Origin: Saturnia japonica | Taxonomy: Eukaryota; Arthropoda; Insecta; Lepidoptera; Saturniidae | Direction: 5' to 3' | NCBI GenBank assembly: GCA_033032175.1 | Contig: CM065307.1 | Coordinates: forward strand, 4,278,001 to 4,342,000 | DNA: 64,000 nucleotides | In this document: in pieces, positions 1 to 11,285 of the stretch | How the letters are laid out: each line of letters starts with the position of its first letter | How positions within the stretch are numbered: the first letter of the stretch is position 1 | Notes under the pieces: model-generated | Database searches by the model: none | Told to the model about the DNA's origin: nothing | The model's input: only the letters and a program-made list of their open reading frames with translations | Made by a program: the position numbers and the translations under genes

Positions 1-529
1 CCCGCTAATTCCTTCTAAACCACGCAAGAGGTTTTTATACGGTTTTCACTAACATTTAAAGGTTTTTTTAAGGAAGGTTTGCATTTTAATTAAGTTTTTG
101 TATAGTAGAGAAAATTCAATGTTTTGTAATCAAGTCGTCAAAAAATGTTTTTCGGGCGCTAACATGACTTACGCTGGCTAAACGCTATAACATCCTGTTC
201 CAGATAAATATGTTAGTTAATTTAACCATTTACTGTAGATTAAACTCTTCCCTGACTTATGTATGTAAATATATAATTATCATTTAAATGAATATTTTGA
301 AGATATCACGGATTCAAAGTTACGCGCAATCAAAGAAATCGGTTGCAGCGAAACGGATGTCCGGCACGTGTGCCGCGGTCTATCTATGAACTATGAATTG
401 CGCAACACAAGCTAAGCCTAGTTTTCGTAACTATAAGTGATGAGTTCTAAATCAATCTAATATACATTTTTAACATAAATGAAACCACTTTATAAATTGC
501 AACCTTGCGAAGCCGGAGTGGGTCGGTAG
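1..529 (+). repeat. Helitron-like non-autonomous element, copy 1 (cut by window edge)
   Basis: This stretch matches, in the same order and orientation, a second copy at about 38130-38909: shared blocks include 'tttcgggcgctaacatg' against 'ttttcggccgcacatgg', 'catttaaatgaat', 'aattgcgcaacacaagctaa' and 'cgtaactataa'. The 3' tail 'gcgaagccggagtgggtcgg' then 'tagt' resembles the other copy's tail, which ends in the Helitron-type CTAG|T. Here the terminal C has become G. No protein is encoded; such elements depend on enzymes supplied elsewhere. The 5' end probably lies outside the window. Confidence 0.5.
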
Positions 530-1018
530 TAGGCTATATAAAGTACAAAAAAAAAACTGACTAGTAGCTCCAAATATAAGCGTGCTCAAACAAACAAAAA
601 AATAAAACAATATTTTTAGCTTTAAAATATTAGTGTACATTTTTCCAGTCGTATCAGAATCAAGCTTTCATGTATTCAACAATGAAAGTCTTATGAAAGA
701 ATAATATGTCTTAAAGACACAAAAGCGCTCGCCCATTCTACGGAACCGTTACAAAAGTGGCTCCTTGCAGTAGCTACGGAGAAACTTTTAAGTTTTATAT
801 TAAATTTTCTTTGAAACACTTTTTTTCTTTTATTTGATTTAAAGAAAATAAAATGTAATATCTGAACTTTTTATTCCGTATCTCAAAAACGCTATCATGC
901 AGTAAATCATGATTATTAATTATATTGTCTAGACTCTAGATAGTAATAAAAAATATCGTGATACATGAATTTTAAGGGAATATTGATGATTAATATAATA
1001 TTAAAAAACAAGTATTGT
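530..1018. other. AT-rich DNA without recognisable content
   Basis: Mostly A/T runs with no long open frame. I see no repeat unit or terminal structure here that I can name. Confidence 0.5.
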
Positions 1019-1020
1019 TA

Positions 1021-1345
1021 TGATTGTCGATCTAAGCAATCATTTTTAGTATATAATACTTTATATATCTTTAATTATTATATTATTTATTAAATATATA
1101 TTTAAATTAATAATTTTCGAAATTTAATATAAGATTACATTCTAGATTTTTGTAATTTTAACAGAAAACGAAATATAGGTTGTTTAAGGGGTATACAACC
1201 TATTTCATTAAAATTAAAAACATACTACTTTAAAAATACATGAATCTAACTAATGTTTTGGAATACATATATTTTAATAAATAAAAGAATAATATAAAAA
1301 AAAAAAAATTATATACTAAAAAATGATTGCTTAGATCGACAATCA
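1021..1345. mobile_element. MITE with about 37-bp terminal inverted repeats and TA target duplication
   Basis: The left end 'TGATTGTCGATCTAAGCAAT' continues to 1056 and is repeated inverted at 1309-1345, with one T insertion as the only difference. A TA dinucleotide flanks both sides (1019-1020 and 1346-1347), as expected for mariner/Tc1-type movement. The 325-bp body is very AT-rich and has no open frame, so it is non-autonomous. An internal ATAGGTTGT/ACAACCTAT pair near 1175-1205 could form a smaller hairpin. The high TIR identity suggests a fairly young copy. Confidence 0.75.
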
Positions 1346-1347
1346 TA

Positions 1348-2195
1348 TCAGTATCTATCTATCTATATTTACTGATTTTGCTCGAAAACGGCTTAACCAA
1401 CAGTTATCAAATTTTGCACACGGGAACTATATTTTATTCCACAATTGTAATAAGCAAGATATTTAGAAATTGTAAAAAAATATGTATTTAAAAAGTTTTT
1501 TTACGCCTTTGTCATTGGATGATAGGTTATAGCACAGATTTAAGAAAAAGGTTGTAAGAATTGTCAGCAATACTTTTAGAAATAGTAAAAAATATATACT
1601 AACTCTCAACCCATATTTGTACATCATAAGAAACGGCCAAGCCATTTTTGAGTTAAATCCAGACATGCAGAAAAAGACGTCACATTTATGATCAGCGTCT
1701 ATGGGCTGTCTAACAGGAAATTTGGAAAACAATTCTATGCACAGACATAACTACATATTTATTAATATTCATAATATCTGAGAGAACTGGTCAAGTTAAT
1801 TGTCTGAAGAAAAAAAACGGTCTATATAAGCTTGCAAAGTTAAATTTTGTATAATCTAAATACAATTGAAAAGCCAAATAGATACTACAATGCAATAAAA
1901 TAATATCGAAAATATCAAAAGCAAAAATTTTCGTTCATTAAAATTTTCACTAGAAACCATTTTCATTTGAAGTCAATTCTCAAAGAGCACTAATTATTCT
2001 GAGTGGTTGTTAATTGACTAATTTTAATTCTTTGTTAAAGTTTTATGCACGGGAGAGGGTGGAATATTACTTTTTAGTCGGGTTTTAATGAACCAACAAA
2101 GTTCAATAAACTATATTCAATTTATCTCCGAGAAGATACCCATGGGCTTAAAAACCAACTCGGTATAGAAAACTATTTCTTTAAATACAACTAAG
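1348..2195. other. Degenerate repeat DNA, no gene
   Basis: Begins with a (TATC)n microsatellite at about 1352-1366. 'ccaacagttatcaaattttg' and the following few hundred bases resemble the piece at about 36690-36800 that leads into another Helitron-like 3' end, so this may be the 5' part of such an element. The open frame on the minus strand at 1463-1732 has no recognisable motif. Nothing is recognised from about 1750 to 2195. Confidence 0.35.
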
Positions 2196-2204
2196 GTTAC
2201 AAAT

Positions 2205-2300
2205 AAGCATACGGCCCGCCTGATGTTAAGCGACTACCATAGGCGATGGAAACTAGCGCTTTGCCGACTTTGAACCCCTTATCCAAAGGAATTATAAAAA
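2205..2300 (+). repeat. Common lepidopteran retroposon segment
   Basis: 'cggcccgcctgatgttaagc' followed by 'gctttgccgactttgaaccc' and then an A-run (about 2289-2300) is a pattern I remember as widespread in moth and butterfly genomes. A related stretch lies at 49322-49430 (same strand), and its first part appears inverted at 6103-6165 and 53936-53985. The parent retroposon is not certain. Confidence 0.5.
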
Positions 2301-2424
2301 AAAAAAAAACTATAGTCAATTCACGCCCTGCGAAGGCACTTATTAATATTAAAACACTCCGAGCATTGAGAAATTTAATAGGGTTCACAAAAAAAGCGAT
2401 TATTTAAATCTACAATAATTTTTA

Positions 2425-2600
2425 AGAAAAAAGAAAACCAACTTTAATGATTTTGAGAAATTTCGTGGTGTTTCTTCGAATTCGAAAGTCCAATACTAAT
2501 AAAATTAAAATGGGACCACCTTTGAGGCGACAACGAAAAAAGAATCATCTAAATCGTTTTATAAACAAAGAAGTTATGGCTGAACATCTATTAAAAAAAA
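2425..2600 (+). repeat. Dispersed repeat R1, copy 1
   Basis: 'gaaaaccaactttaatgatt', 'ttaaaatgggaccacctttg' and 'aagttatggctgaaca' recur at 12898-13020 and 24121-24232 in the same orientation. The class is unknown. The 89-residue frame read through it (2447-2716) has no motif and is not called as a gene. Confidence 0.5.
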
Positions 2601-2818
2601 ATCGAATTCGCTTCTATCTTTTTTTTAAGTCGATTAATAAAAGTATTTTAATCATCAGTAAGTTGAGTGTAATTTTATTCGATGTACAAAGAGGGGTTAC
2701 TCACATGGCTCGATAGATTTGAAATAGTTACTTACTGTTCTTCTTTTTCTTCTTCTTATTTTAGCGCCGCAAAACGCACTTGCCAGTGTCAATGTTTTTA
2801 AGCTTTCGCGATTTTAAG
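2600..2818. other. Low-complexity spacer
   Basis: Contains a (TTC)n-like pyrimidine run at about 2737-2757 and no other recognisable signal. Confidence 0.4.
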
Positions 2819-3023
2819 ATGGCGGTTCTCTTGTCAGAACTATCTAGGGAGTTTTGTGACATCTCAAAATGCATGCTAGTACTTTACATTTATAATTCAC
2901 TTCACTTATGCACAATAATAAACGAACTATATGACGCAAAATGCCACCAACATTTCATAATATAGGGTCAAAAAACCTAAGTTATTGTATTAAAAATAAA
3001 AATCACAACATGTCACTTCAAGA
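2819..3023 (+). repeat. Dispersed repeat R2, copy 1 (inverted partner at 36.5 kb)
   Basis: From 'cttgtcagaactatctaggg' through 'tagggtcaaaaaacctaagt' to 'aaaaatcacaacatgtc' this block is found inverted at 36492-36690 with high similarity. A short weak echo lies near 55900-55960. No open frame or terminal structure identifies the class. Confidence 0.6.
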
Positions 3024-4405
3024 TCCCGCCAATAACTCCTTACTTACTATATAGGCTAGGAAAATGCACGTAGGCCTTGGTACAGTTTATCAAATACTCC
3101 ATAGTTTTTCCTGCTATCTATCTATCTATCCCTTTCTCCCTTTCACCAATGTCAGTTTGACTTTTGAATCGTAACGGAGGACATAGCGATGACTACGAAA
3201 TTTTACATATTGCGTGCTTAAAAATTAATTTGAAAGGCGAGGAGCCCTCCACAACTACAGGAAAGCTGTAGTCTAAATTTTTACTGGTCCCTTGAGTCCC
3301 TTCGCTCCTTCATACCTTCGTTTATCATTCATTCGTTCATGGCGCATAAGTTGTAATCGACAAAGAAAGGTGGCCCCCGATTTTACGATTTTTAAAGTAT
3401 TATGATGATTCTTTATTTACTAAACTGGAATTACTCTGGAATTAGTTAATTTGAAATTTGGAAAAGTTACATGTATAGACAGAAGTACAGATTTGTTTAT
3501 ATAGTTATTACATAAACGTTACCAACAGAAGCGCTTATCAAGCAGATAACAGGAGATTATAATAAATTGAAATTAGAATGAAAAAAAAAAACACTTATAA
3601 TGTAATCAACGACCCGATGAATGAAATGTTTAAAGAAAATCTTGATAATGATAAAATATCTCATTTTCTCTTGAAAATTATTGCTTTACATTTTCCAGAC
3701 TAAATAAATCTTCAAGAAAATCTTTTCGAATATTTTCAGACACTAATTAATAATCTCGGACGTCTTTATAAAATAAAAGTCTTGAAACAAAAAACATTGT
3801 CAACCATGTTATAGTTTTTAATAACAGAGACCCGTAGGTTTGTTCAAAGAAATAATATTTTGAGGTTAATACCATAAACAACCACAGTTTGTTTAAGATT
3901 TTCATATAGGTATGACACGGACTGAGCGAATGAGAGATGATGAATGAATGATATATATTTTTGTAACAGACTTAAAAAAAAGGAGGACGTTCGCAATTCA
4001 AATGTATTTTTTTATGGATGTTCAGCCGTAACTTCTTACTTAATCAAATTATACATAAATATTAAACACACTGTTTATTGCTTAACGTTTTACAATGACT
4101 TGGCAAAGTGATGTTCCTACGCACTAGCGCACACATTGCGCTACCAGCTAAGATCAATCAATAATCTAAGTGATTAATGTTAATATTGGCAACGAATATT
4201 TATTTAACGAATAATTCATACGTACACATAACGTTGTTAATATAAAAATAGACCAAATGCAGAGAGATATTTCGGCTGCAGATATCAGCAGAGGCAGAGA
4301 GCTGCGTGGGAGGTCGGTAACCAAACCAAGTATTTCAATGGCTTTGAACAATCACCTACATATTAAACTACCTCAATCGCTTGTAAAGTGTACTTGGTAT
4401 ATGTA
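3024..4405. other. No recognisable gene
   Basis: Contains a (TATC)n microsatellite at 3115-3130 and otherwise unassigned AT-rich sequence. The short minus-strand frame at 4166-4351 shows no motif. Confidence 0.4.
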
Positions 4406-4878
4406 TCTACACAATTAATAAAATTGAAGTGTCTGTTTGTAATGTTAAAAAACAGTTTTTTACTAGATGTATATGAAAGTATATACGGATACGTATATGT
4501 AATTTTTTTTTTTAAATTTAAATGTTGTCTGTCTGTTCCGTCTGTCTCCGAAACGATTAGACCGATTTTGACGGGGCTGTCACTTGCAGATAACTATTTT
4601 ATAAAGAGTAACTTAGGCTGGACAACTGGACATGGTGAATCAATTCGAGCGCTTAAGACTTACGCTGAGTAAACCATAAGAGATGTATCCACATAATGTA
4701 GTACATAATTGTAGACATTAAAAATACCTACAAAAAAGCTAGCAAGAGCATATGTATATCTTTTAACGAACACCCACAATAAGAATTTTTAACCGGAAGC
4801 GGAAGTAGCACGATTCGTGCGTGTGCCTGATCGACGGCATTCTTTATTGCACGCGAGCGCTGCCGCAGACAAAGCTAG
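4406..4878 (+). mobile_element. Helitron-like element, family H1, copy a
   Basis: Starts 'TCTACACAATTAATAAAATT' after an A and ends GCTAG before a T, the A|TC...CTAG|T arrangement of Helitrons. Internal landmarks are shared with the other H1 copies: 'gaagtgtctgtttgtaatgt', a run of gtctgtctg, 'ccgattttgacgggg' and 'aaaaatacctacaaaaaagc'. There is no RepHel coding region, so the copy is non-autonomous. The 94-residue frame at 4388-4672 is a chance frame within it. Confidence 0.7.
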
Positions 4879-4879
4879 T

Positions 4880-5180
4880 CATTTACATAATATGTAAATT
4901 TATATCATCTCCAGTATTATTCCTAATTAATCTTACATTCAAAATTGCTACATTGTAAAATGTAAAAGGAACGTGTGTCTTTAATTAGATACTATTATAT
5001 GGAAATTAAGTTTATGAATAGCTATGTTTGTAAACGATTCTATAAATTATTTCACTAATAGAAAACTATGGTTACAAAAACCGACTGCGTCTACTAACAA
5101 ATTAAAGCGTTAGTAAATACATTATAGTAGGTATGTTATAGTCACTTCATCTTGTACATATAATTAACCAAATAAAAAAC
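4880..5180. other. AT-rich spacer
   Basis: No gene or repeat recognised between the H1 copy and the tandem-duplicated element downstream. Confidence 0.4.
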
Positions 5181-5696
5181 TTTTTCAACACACTTGCTCA
5201 TAAAGTGGCCCTAATATCACCGCAATTAGGCACATAATGACACCTGTAATCAAACTGTGTCTTTTTAATTGCTATTATTCACAAGTGAGTTATAGAGTAT
5301 CATTGAAAATTATTATATTCATTCAAGCAATGACATAAGCGCATAAAAGCTTCAAATTACATAATTTTACTAACTGAACATTTACTAATTGTTTCTCTAA
5401 ATAAACTTTTTTCAACACACTTGCTCATAAAGTGGCTCTAATGTCACCGCAATTAGGCACATAATGACACCTGTAATCAAACTGTGACTTTTTTATTGCT
5501 ATTATTCACAAGTGAGATATAGAGAGTATCATTGAAAATTATTATATTCATTCGAGCAATGACATAAGCGCATAAAAGCTTCAAATTACATAATTTTACT
5601 AACTGAACATTTACTAATTGTTTCTCTAAGTAAACTTTTTATGTACTAAATAAAATGATTTTTTATTATTATTTTCTTCACAAGTGTGTTGAAAAA
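5181..5696. repeat. 227-bp tandem duplication bounded by 16-bp inverted repeats
   Basis: Two units begin at about 5181 and 5408 with a period of 227 bp. They differ by a few substitutions and small indels, for example 'agtggccctaatatcaccgc' against 'agtggctctaatgtcaccgc'. Each unit starts TTTTTCAACACACTTG, and the exact reverse complement lies at 5681-5696, closing the block. This could be a TIR element whose interior was duplicated, or the start of a small satellite array. No protein is encoded. Confidence 0.7.
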
Positions 5697-5705
5697 CGTC
5701 GTATG

Positions 5706-5822
5706 ATACACGTGTGTATTGGTGATTACCGTCCTCGGCTCTCTTAAGACCCCTACGGCCTCACCTAACGGCTCGGGTCTCAATGGCGCCTCAGCGGTAA
5801 TCACCAACATTACACACTTGTA
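5706..5822. repeat. GC-rich stem-loop with perfect inner arms
   Basis: GGTGATTACCG (5721-5731) and CGGTAATCACC (5795-5805) are exact reverse complements. The pairing continues outward imperfectly: 'acacgtgtgtatt' on the left against 'aacattacacacttgt' on the right. The 63-nt loop is unusually GC-rich for this window and includes 'ggcctcacctaacggctcgg'. It adjoins the tandem duplication. It may be part of a fold-back transposable element; I see no coding potential. Confidence 0.6.
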
Positions 5823-6661
5823 CCATAATGTACTATTACCCGACTATGGCGAAATCAAAAAAAGGGGTTATTATTTCAGTATCCATGTATATAGTTGACA
5901 AAATTCATTAAAAGCATCTTATCTTCATTGTCCGTTGATTCTAGACTATGCGACGTCACATTGAATTCCATATGGAACCTCCTAGACCTCTAGAGTGTAA
6001 AGGATATAGTCCTGTATTAAGAAAAAAAAATTATATGCCGTGTTGGATATCAAATGTAAGGGTTTATATAGATCTTATTTTTCAGAGCGCAAGGTCATAG
6101 GGTACGGTAGCCGCTTACCTTCAGGTGGGACATAAGCTTGTTTGCCACCTCTGTAATATAAAAAAAAATTTAGGTAAACAAAAATAGTTTTATATTTAAC
6201 TGAATAATGTTGAATTCTAAAAATAAAAAGAAAAGTCGTTGATTGTATTTAGATAATATTGTAACGGTTTGACAGGCTTTGAACTGATTACGTAAAACGC
6301 CAAATGAATATTTTACGATATTATTGATTATAGAAAATTATTGAGAAACAAGCTGTTTTGAGGGGCTTTACCTCCTTTAAATTTTCTATTAATCTCTGGA
6401 AACAATCTCTCAACTGTAAGGTATTACATTCAATCGTGAAAATATGGTACCTTCTTTCGGCCAGTGTGTTCCTTCCTTCTTACGACATCGAGTCCTTTAA
6501 GCGTAACGAGAAGGGATATTTATGCAGACTGGCATGACAGTGCCAACCGCTAATGGATTTAGATCTCTCGCTGGTCACCGTTGTTCAGATTGTGTTGTGT
6601 TTACCATCAGGGGCAGTACCATCAACATACCGAGCTAGATAATATATATATATATGATATA
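5823..6661. other. Unassigned DNA with retroposon scraps
   Basis: At 6103-6165 'gtagccgcttaccttcaggt' and 'cttgtttgccacc' followed by an A-run match a common lepidopteran retroposon tail, inverted relative to 2205-2235. At 6520-6630 there is a block resembling 35175-35285 ('acagtgccaaccgctaatgg' against 'acagtgtcaaccatcaatgg'). A (TA)n tract at 6641-6655 lies just before the mariner insertion. Confidence 0.4.
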
Positions 6662-7955
6662 CAAGGTGTCCAGAAAGGGTATCGGGTATTTGTTTTCGCG
6701 CCATATTCGAAACGGGGCGTCTAAAGGGTGCGGGGAGGGGTTCGTGGCGTCCGCCATTTTGTGGAGTTTTAGTCACGATGGAACAGTACTCGGGGACGCA
6801 TCGCGCACTTTGCTTATGAGCGTATTATCGTAATGGTGATTCAATAGTGACTGCTCAACGTCTCTATCGTGCGGAATATCGTACACGCCACGCGCCAAGT
6901 GACGATAGCATTAGGAAATGGATCAGGATGTTCGAGAATACAGGTGCGACAGTTAAAATTCAAAACTCTGGTCGTCCTCGTTCAGTTCGCGATGAAGAAA
7001 CAATTGAAGAAGTTGAGGCGTCGGTTCGTCAAAATCCGTCTTTATCCATCCGAAAGCGAAGCCAAGCGTTGAACATCAAAAAATCGTCTTTACATTCGAT
7101 TTTAAAGAAAGACTTACATCTAAAAGCCTATAAAATTCAATTGGTTCAAGAAATGAAGGATACGGACTATGCTAATCGACTGAATTTTGCGAACGAAATG
7201 CTGCAGCGATTTAACAACATACTGTTCAGTGACGAAGCAAATTTTCACCTGAATGGTCATGTTAATAAGCAGAATTGTCGGTACTGGGCAGTGGAGAACC
7301 CGAGACGAAAGCATGAACGACCCCTGCATAGCCCAAAGGTCGTTATTTGGGCCGCTATGTCTGCTAAAGGCATAATTGGTCCTTATTTTCATGAAGATCA
7401 ACGAGGCCGAGCAATTAATGTGAATAGTGACCGTTATTGCGATATGTTGCGAAATTTTTTGGTCCCAGAGTTGCAGGAGTTTGCAGGTTTCAACTCAAGA
7501 ACGTGGTTCCAGCAAGATGGGGCCACTTGCCATACCTCAAATGACTCAATGGAAGTTGTTAACGAATTATTCCCTAATAAAGTCATTTCGCGAAGGGGTA
7601 ACATCAACTGGCCTCCCAGAAGCCCCGACCTTAGCCCGCTTGACTATTTTGCATGGGGATACCTTATAAGTAAGGTTTATCAAAACAATCCGACGAATCT
7701 AACCCAGATAAAGCAAAACATCAGGTCAGAAATGGCAGCAATATCGATAGCTATGTGTCAACGTGTTATCGCCAATCTTCGTTTCCGTTTAGAAGAGTGC
7801 CAGCAACGTAACGGTCATCATTTGGATAACATCATCTTTTCCAAATAATTCTCCAATTCATATGCTAATAATAAACAATAATTTTTTTTATTGCATACAA
7901 ATAATTTTTGTTTCATTGAACTTACAAATACCCGATACCCTTTCTGGACACCTTG
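6662..7955 (+). mobile_element. mariner-family DNA transposon, DD41D (rosa-like)
   Basis: A complete 1,294-bp element with perfect 32-bp terminal inverted repeats at 6662-6693 and 7924-7955, starting CAAGGTGTCCAGAAAGGG. A TA target duplication flanks it (6660-6661 and 7956-7957). It holds one transposase frame on the plus strand, broken only near its start. The 41-residue spacing between the second and third catalytic aspartates points to the DD41D (rosa-like) group of the IS630-Tc1-mariner superfamily. Identical TIRs suggest a recent insertion or a recently active family. Confidence 0.9.
6778..7848 (+). pseudogene. mariner transposase, DD41D, interrupted by an early TGA
   Basis: This is a cut-and-paste transposase that would act in the nucleus, binding the TIRs and moving the element into TA sites. 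The frame opens at ATG 6778 but meets TGA at 6817-6819 (codon 14), then stays open to TAA 7846-7848. A GTG at 6847 is in frame but is not a credible eukaryotic start; the next in-frame ATG (6928) would remove most of the first DNA-binding helix-turn-helix. Going on, 'DSIRKWIRMFENTG' lies in the first HTH, and 'LNIKKSSLHSIL' in the second. The catalytic aspartates are present: SDEANFHL (codon 7231-7233), QQDGATCHT (7516-7518) and SPLDYFAWG (7642-7644), with 41 residues between the last two. TGA is one CpG-type transition from CGA. Everything else looks whole, so the copy may have died only recently. Family assignment is confident; activity is not. Confidence 0.85.
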
Positions 7956-7957
7956 TA

Positions 7958-8710
7958 GTTTAGTTTCCTCTCTGTTATATCTGTGCCTATGTTATTTCTA
8001 GGTCTATTGTGTCTATTTCATAAGTCAGACACATCAATCTTTTTATAACCGTTACAAATAATTTGTGAATATTAGCTATAAATGTTGTGTCTTTTCTAGG
8101 TAAGATGATGGTTGTTTTTATAGTAAAAAATTTGATTAGGCTTTTTAAAATTTGTATGTAATAAAAATAAATTTATTCCAGAGCAACAAATTTTAGTTGT
8201 CCCTCATAATAAAACTGCTGATTCCTTATAAATAAAAATAAAAAGTTTTAACTAAAACCAATATACAAAATATTTCGTCTCTTATTTAAAAATAAGGTTC
8301 TTCTTACATGGGCGAGTCAAATACTTTACCCACACTTTGCTGTTCCTTATTAAAATATATTAATCAATAATATTTAGTAATATATTAGAGAAATATCACA
8401 ACTGTATCTAAGATTATTAGGTACAACAGGATACTTTAAGTTTTCAAAAATCCTTTTTTTTTTGTATAAAATCTCATGGTAACAGGATACGAAATATATA
8501 TCCATACAAAATGTTTTTGTACGAAGTTCACATTAGCTTGTGAACTTTCATCGATAAACTTTTGCTTGTCACTCGTAGTTAATTTTCTATTATAGAACAA
8601 AGCGGCGCTTTAAGCTTTGTCGTGTGTAATGCAGAATAGCAATAAAACAAAACACTTAAAAAATCTATTATTTGTGTCCCTGGCAAAATTCCTATGCTGA
8701 GTTGACATAA
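7958..8710. other. AT-rich DNA, nothing recognised
   Basis: Flank of the mariner insertion. There are short A and T tracts but no frame, terminal structure or repeat that I can name. Confidence 0.4.
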
Positions 8711-8956
8711 CATACCATCACGCCTGTATCCCCGAAATGTTAGGCAGAGGTGCACCCACAGTTCGCCGTGTATGTTTTTTTAGGTCCTATGTAATAGGGG
8801 GCGAGCCTATTGCCATTAATCGGGCACAAAGCCAAATTCCGAGCTGTTACTGAGAATTTCAAAGAAAAACCCAATAGCACTTTACTTGACCTGGGAATCG
8901 AACCCAGGACTTCGATCATAGCAGTCGCGCTTACGACGAGTCGGCTAACGAGGCAG
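8711..8956 (-). mobile_element. tRNA-derived SINE, family A, near full length
   Basis: Read on the minus strand it starts with a tRNA-like head: an A-box-like 'TTAGCCGACTCGTCG' region (8933-8947) and a B box GGTTCGATTCCC (8893-8904). A body shared with four other copies follows ('TTTGGCTTTGTGCCCGATTA', 'AGGCTCGCCCCCTATTACAT'), then a short tail based on TATG. RNA polymerase III would transcribe it from the internal boxes; movement needs a LINE enzyme. The frame at 8740-8985 is a chance reading of it. Confidence 0.8.
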
Positions 8957-10645
8957 TTATCTTCAGAAATTTCGCCAGAAAACACATAGGTGGGTTTTTT
9001 CGCCGTAAGTTGTTTCCATTCTGTTTGCCTCCATTCGCTAAGGCGCGAACGTGCCTTTGATCAGAATTAGTGAAACGTTTTTATTTGGAAAAAAAATCTG
9101 ACCTCTCCAGAGTGTGGGTATATTATTTGATTGACCCATATATTATTTGCATCTCTAATGATTTACATTTGTATTTTTTTTAAGTAATTTGAGCGACTTT
9201 TTAATTTTTTAGACCAATCTGATTTTTGATAAGCGTTCATAATAACTGTTAAATATTTATATGCCAAATTAATATAAATTTAATATATGTTAATTTTTAT
9301 ACCACCCTAGTTTACATCTTGATCAAATTTGAAGTCTCTATCCTTAGTAATTTAGGCTGGATGATGATGAATTAGTCAGAACATTGCCTTTTATATAAAC
9401 ATATAGAACTTTTTTTTTATCTCTCTGAGTTCAACTAAGGTGGAGGTAGGTAAAGTCACAGAGGGTAATCGCATTTAATCATCCGAAAACGTACCTTTGT
9501 CCATTAGGTCTATTGTGATCGTTTTCGAGGTAAAGCGCTTACAGACAAACATTTTATGGACATTTTATTAGAAAATATATTTGTATAGTTGTAAAAAATC
9601 ATTCGATTAAAGTTAGTCCTTTAACATCGGTCGATCCTATTTTTTGCGGTCAGAATTTTGCTCGTACCTCATTTTTCGTACAACTAGCTAAAGTGAATTA
9701 GCCAGACCATTTAAAACAAGACCAAGGAGTCTAATAATTACGGTTTACAATAGAAGTTATTACAAGTTATTACAAGTTATTTACAAATCATCTGCTCATA
9801 TATTGCACATTGCATATTTTGTCAATTAAATTTTGCATAATATGTTTTGGCTTTTATTTTTATGTTTTACCGATAATTAAGCAAGAATAACATTTTCATT
9901 ATAAAGATACAAGTTTTCTAAAATTACTTAAACAAAAAAAAAAAAAAAAATATTGTGTCCATAGAAGGAGAATTTCAACATGACATTTAAAAAAATCATA
10001 ACTTTAAAACTACTAGCCCTAGGACAATAAATTTTAGTGTTTCTATTAGATAATGTCACCTTTATCAAGATCATAGCGTTGGTCCATTCCTTACGGGCAC
10101 CCTATATATTAATTGAATCTGGTACTAACAGTATCTATGTGTTAGAATCAAGACGGAATTAATATTTGATCTGGACTGTATTTATATTATTAAAAAAATC
10201 CTTAACACTAATAACCTATTGATTTATGAGATCACCAACGAGCGTAAACACGATACCTCTGCTATAAGTTGGTAAGGAGTTGTGTACTGCAGATTCCACA
10301 TAATGCGCTATCAATTTGAAAAGAGCTGATGCTCTGGAAACGGTTGAACAAACTTTTTTAAATTACAACATGAACGTTTCTTTGTTTGTTTGCCCTTGGT
10401 GTATCTCTGAACCGTTCATCAGGTTGCAATGAAACTTTGATAGGTTGTTGTTCGCACAATTAGTATAACGAGTTTACAACAGGTGGCGCACGAGTAGTTT
10501 CATTTTAAAAACAACGGGAAAGAAGTCGCTGGCGAAAGCTATTATAACATTTAGTATATTAAAGATGACAGATAAAAGAGAAACCAACACCAAAAAGTTT
10601 TTCAACAACGTAGGTACATAATTTATGTTCAATCTATATATTATA
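8957..10645. other. No gene; weak repeat traces
   Basis: Near 10370-10450 'tttctttgtttgtttgccct' followed by 'tgaaccgttcat' looks like the 5' half of a Helitron-like element. A possible terminus ending 'acgggcaccctatatat' lies at about 10095-10112. Direct repeats of 'ttattacaag' occur at about 9755-9780. The rest is unassigned. Confidence 0.35.
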
Positions 10646-11285
10646 CTAGCTGGCCCGCGCAACTTCGTCTGCATCACATAATACAATTAGGATGCCGCCC
10701 GGCTCCCACATCATTCCGAATAATAAATATGCGCGCGCGGTACTTGATAATAATTTTGCTGCGGAGTTATTTTAAAACTGTGATATCTCCTAAGATAAGA
10801 TTTAAACCAATTACTGTAAAGGACAATTTTGTTCTAAATTAATTATCGAAATAAATACTATAAGAATACCATGTATGTATATAAAAACACCTTCGCAAAT
10901 AATTCATTATTTTGGATCAAATTTTATTACCATAAAAAAGATTATATTGAGTAAACTTTAAAAGATAGACATATGCTATCGCGAACTTTTTTTTTGAATT
11001 TTTTAAGAGAAACAGTTCTGTTACACACGATAGTTACGTAACTTTAACCATTCACACAGCGCACGCAGTGGAAGCTCTCAAAAGAAATAAAATTTGCCCA
11101 TTTTTTCAATATTTTTCATTTATGCCCTGCTCCTAATGATCATAGCGCAATGTTATATAGCCTATAGTCTTCTTTGATAAATGGGCTATCCAAAACTGAG
11201 ACATTTTTTCCATTCAAACTTGTAGATTCTGAGATTAGCGTGTTCAACCAAACAAACAAACTCTTCAGCTTTATAATTATGTATA
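10646..11285 (-). mobile_element. Helitron-like element, family H2, copy a
   Basis: On the minus strand it opens near 'ATTATAAAGCTGAAGAGTTT' (11262-11281) and ends 'gcgcgggccagCTAG' before T at 10646-10649. The interior contains 'gataaatgggctatccaaaa' and 'atagcgcaatgttat', matching (inverted) the H2 copy that starts at 41541. No protein is encoded. The frame at 11174-11383 is chance. Confidence 0.65.

Noticed and set aside
5181..5640. CRISPR-like repeats
   Set aside because: Only two units, 227 bp long, with no spacers; the sequence context is eukaryotic.
6847..7848. Reading the transposase as a complete 333-residue gene starting at GTG 6847
   Set aside because: GTG is not a plausible start in an insect. 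The family-like start is ATG 6778 in the same frame, cut off by TGA at 6817. I annotate a pseudogene instead.
8740..8985. Small proteins containing words such as 'ALCPINGNRLAPYY', also at 18088-18288, 23250-23468 and 38499-38729
   Set aside because: Their similarity to one another comes from SINE family A, not from a protein family.
10095..10112. A transposon terminus 'gggcaccctatatat'
   Set aside because: It looks like a common TIR end, but I could not find an inverted partner within several kilobases.
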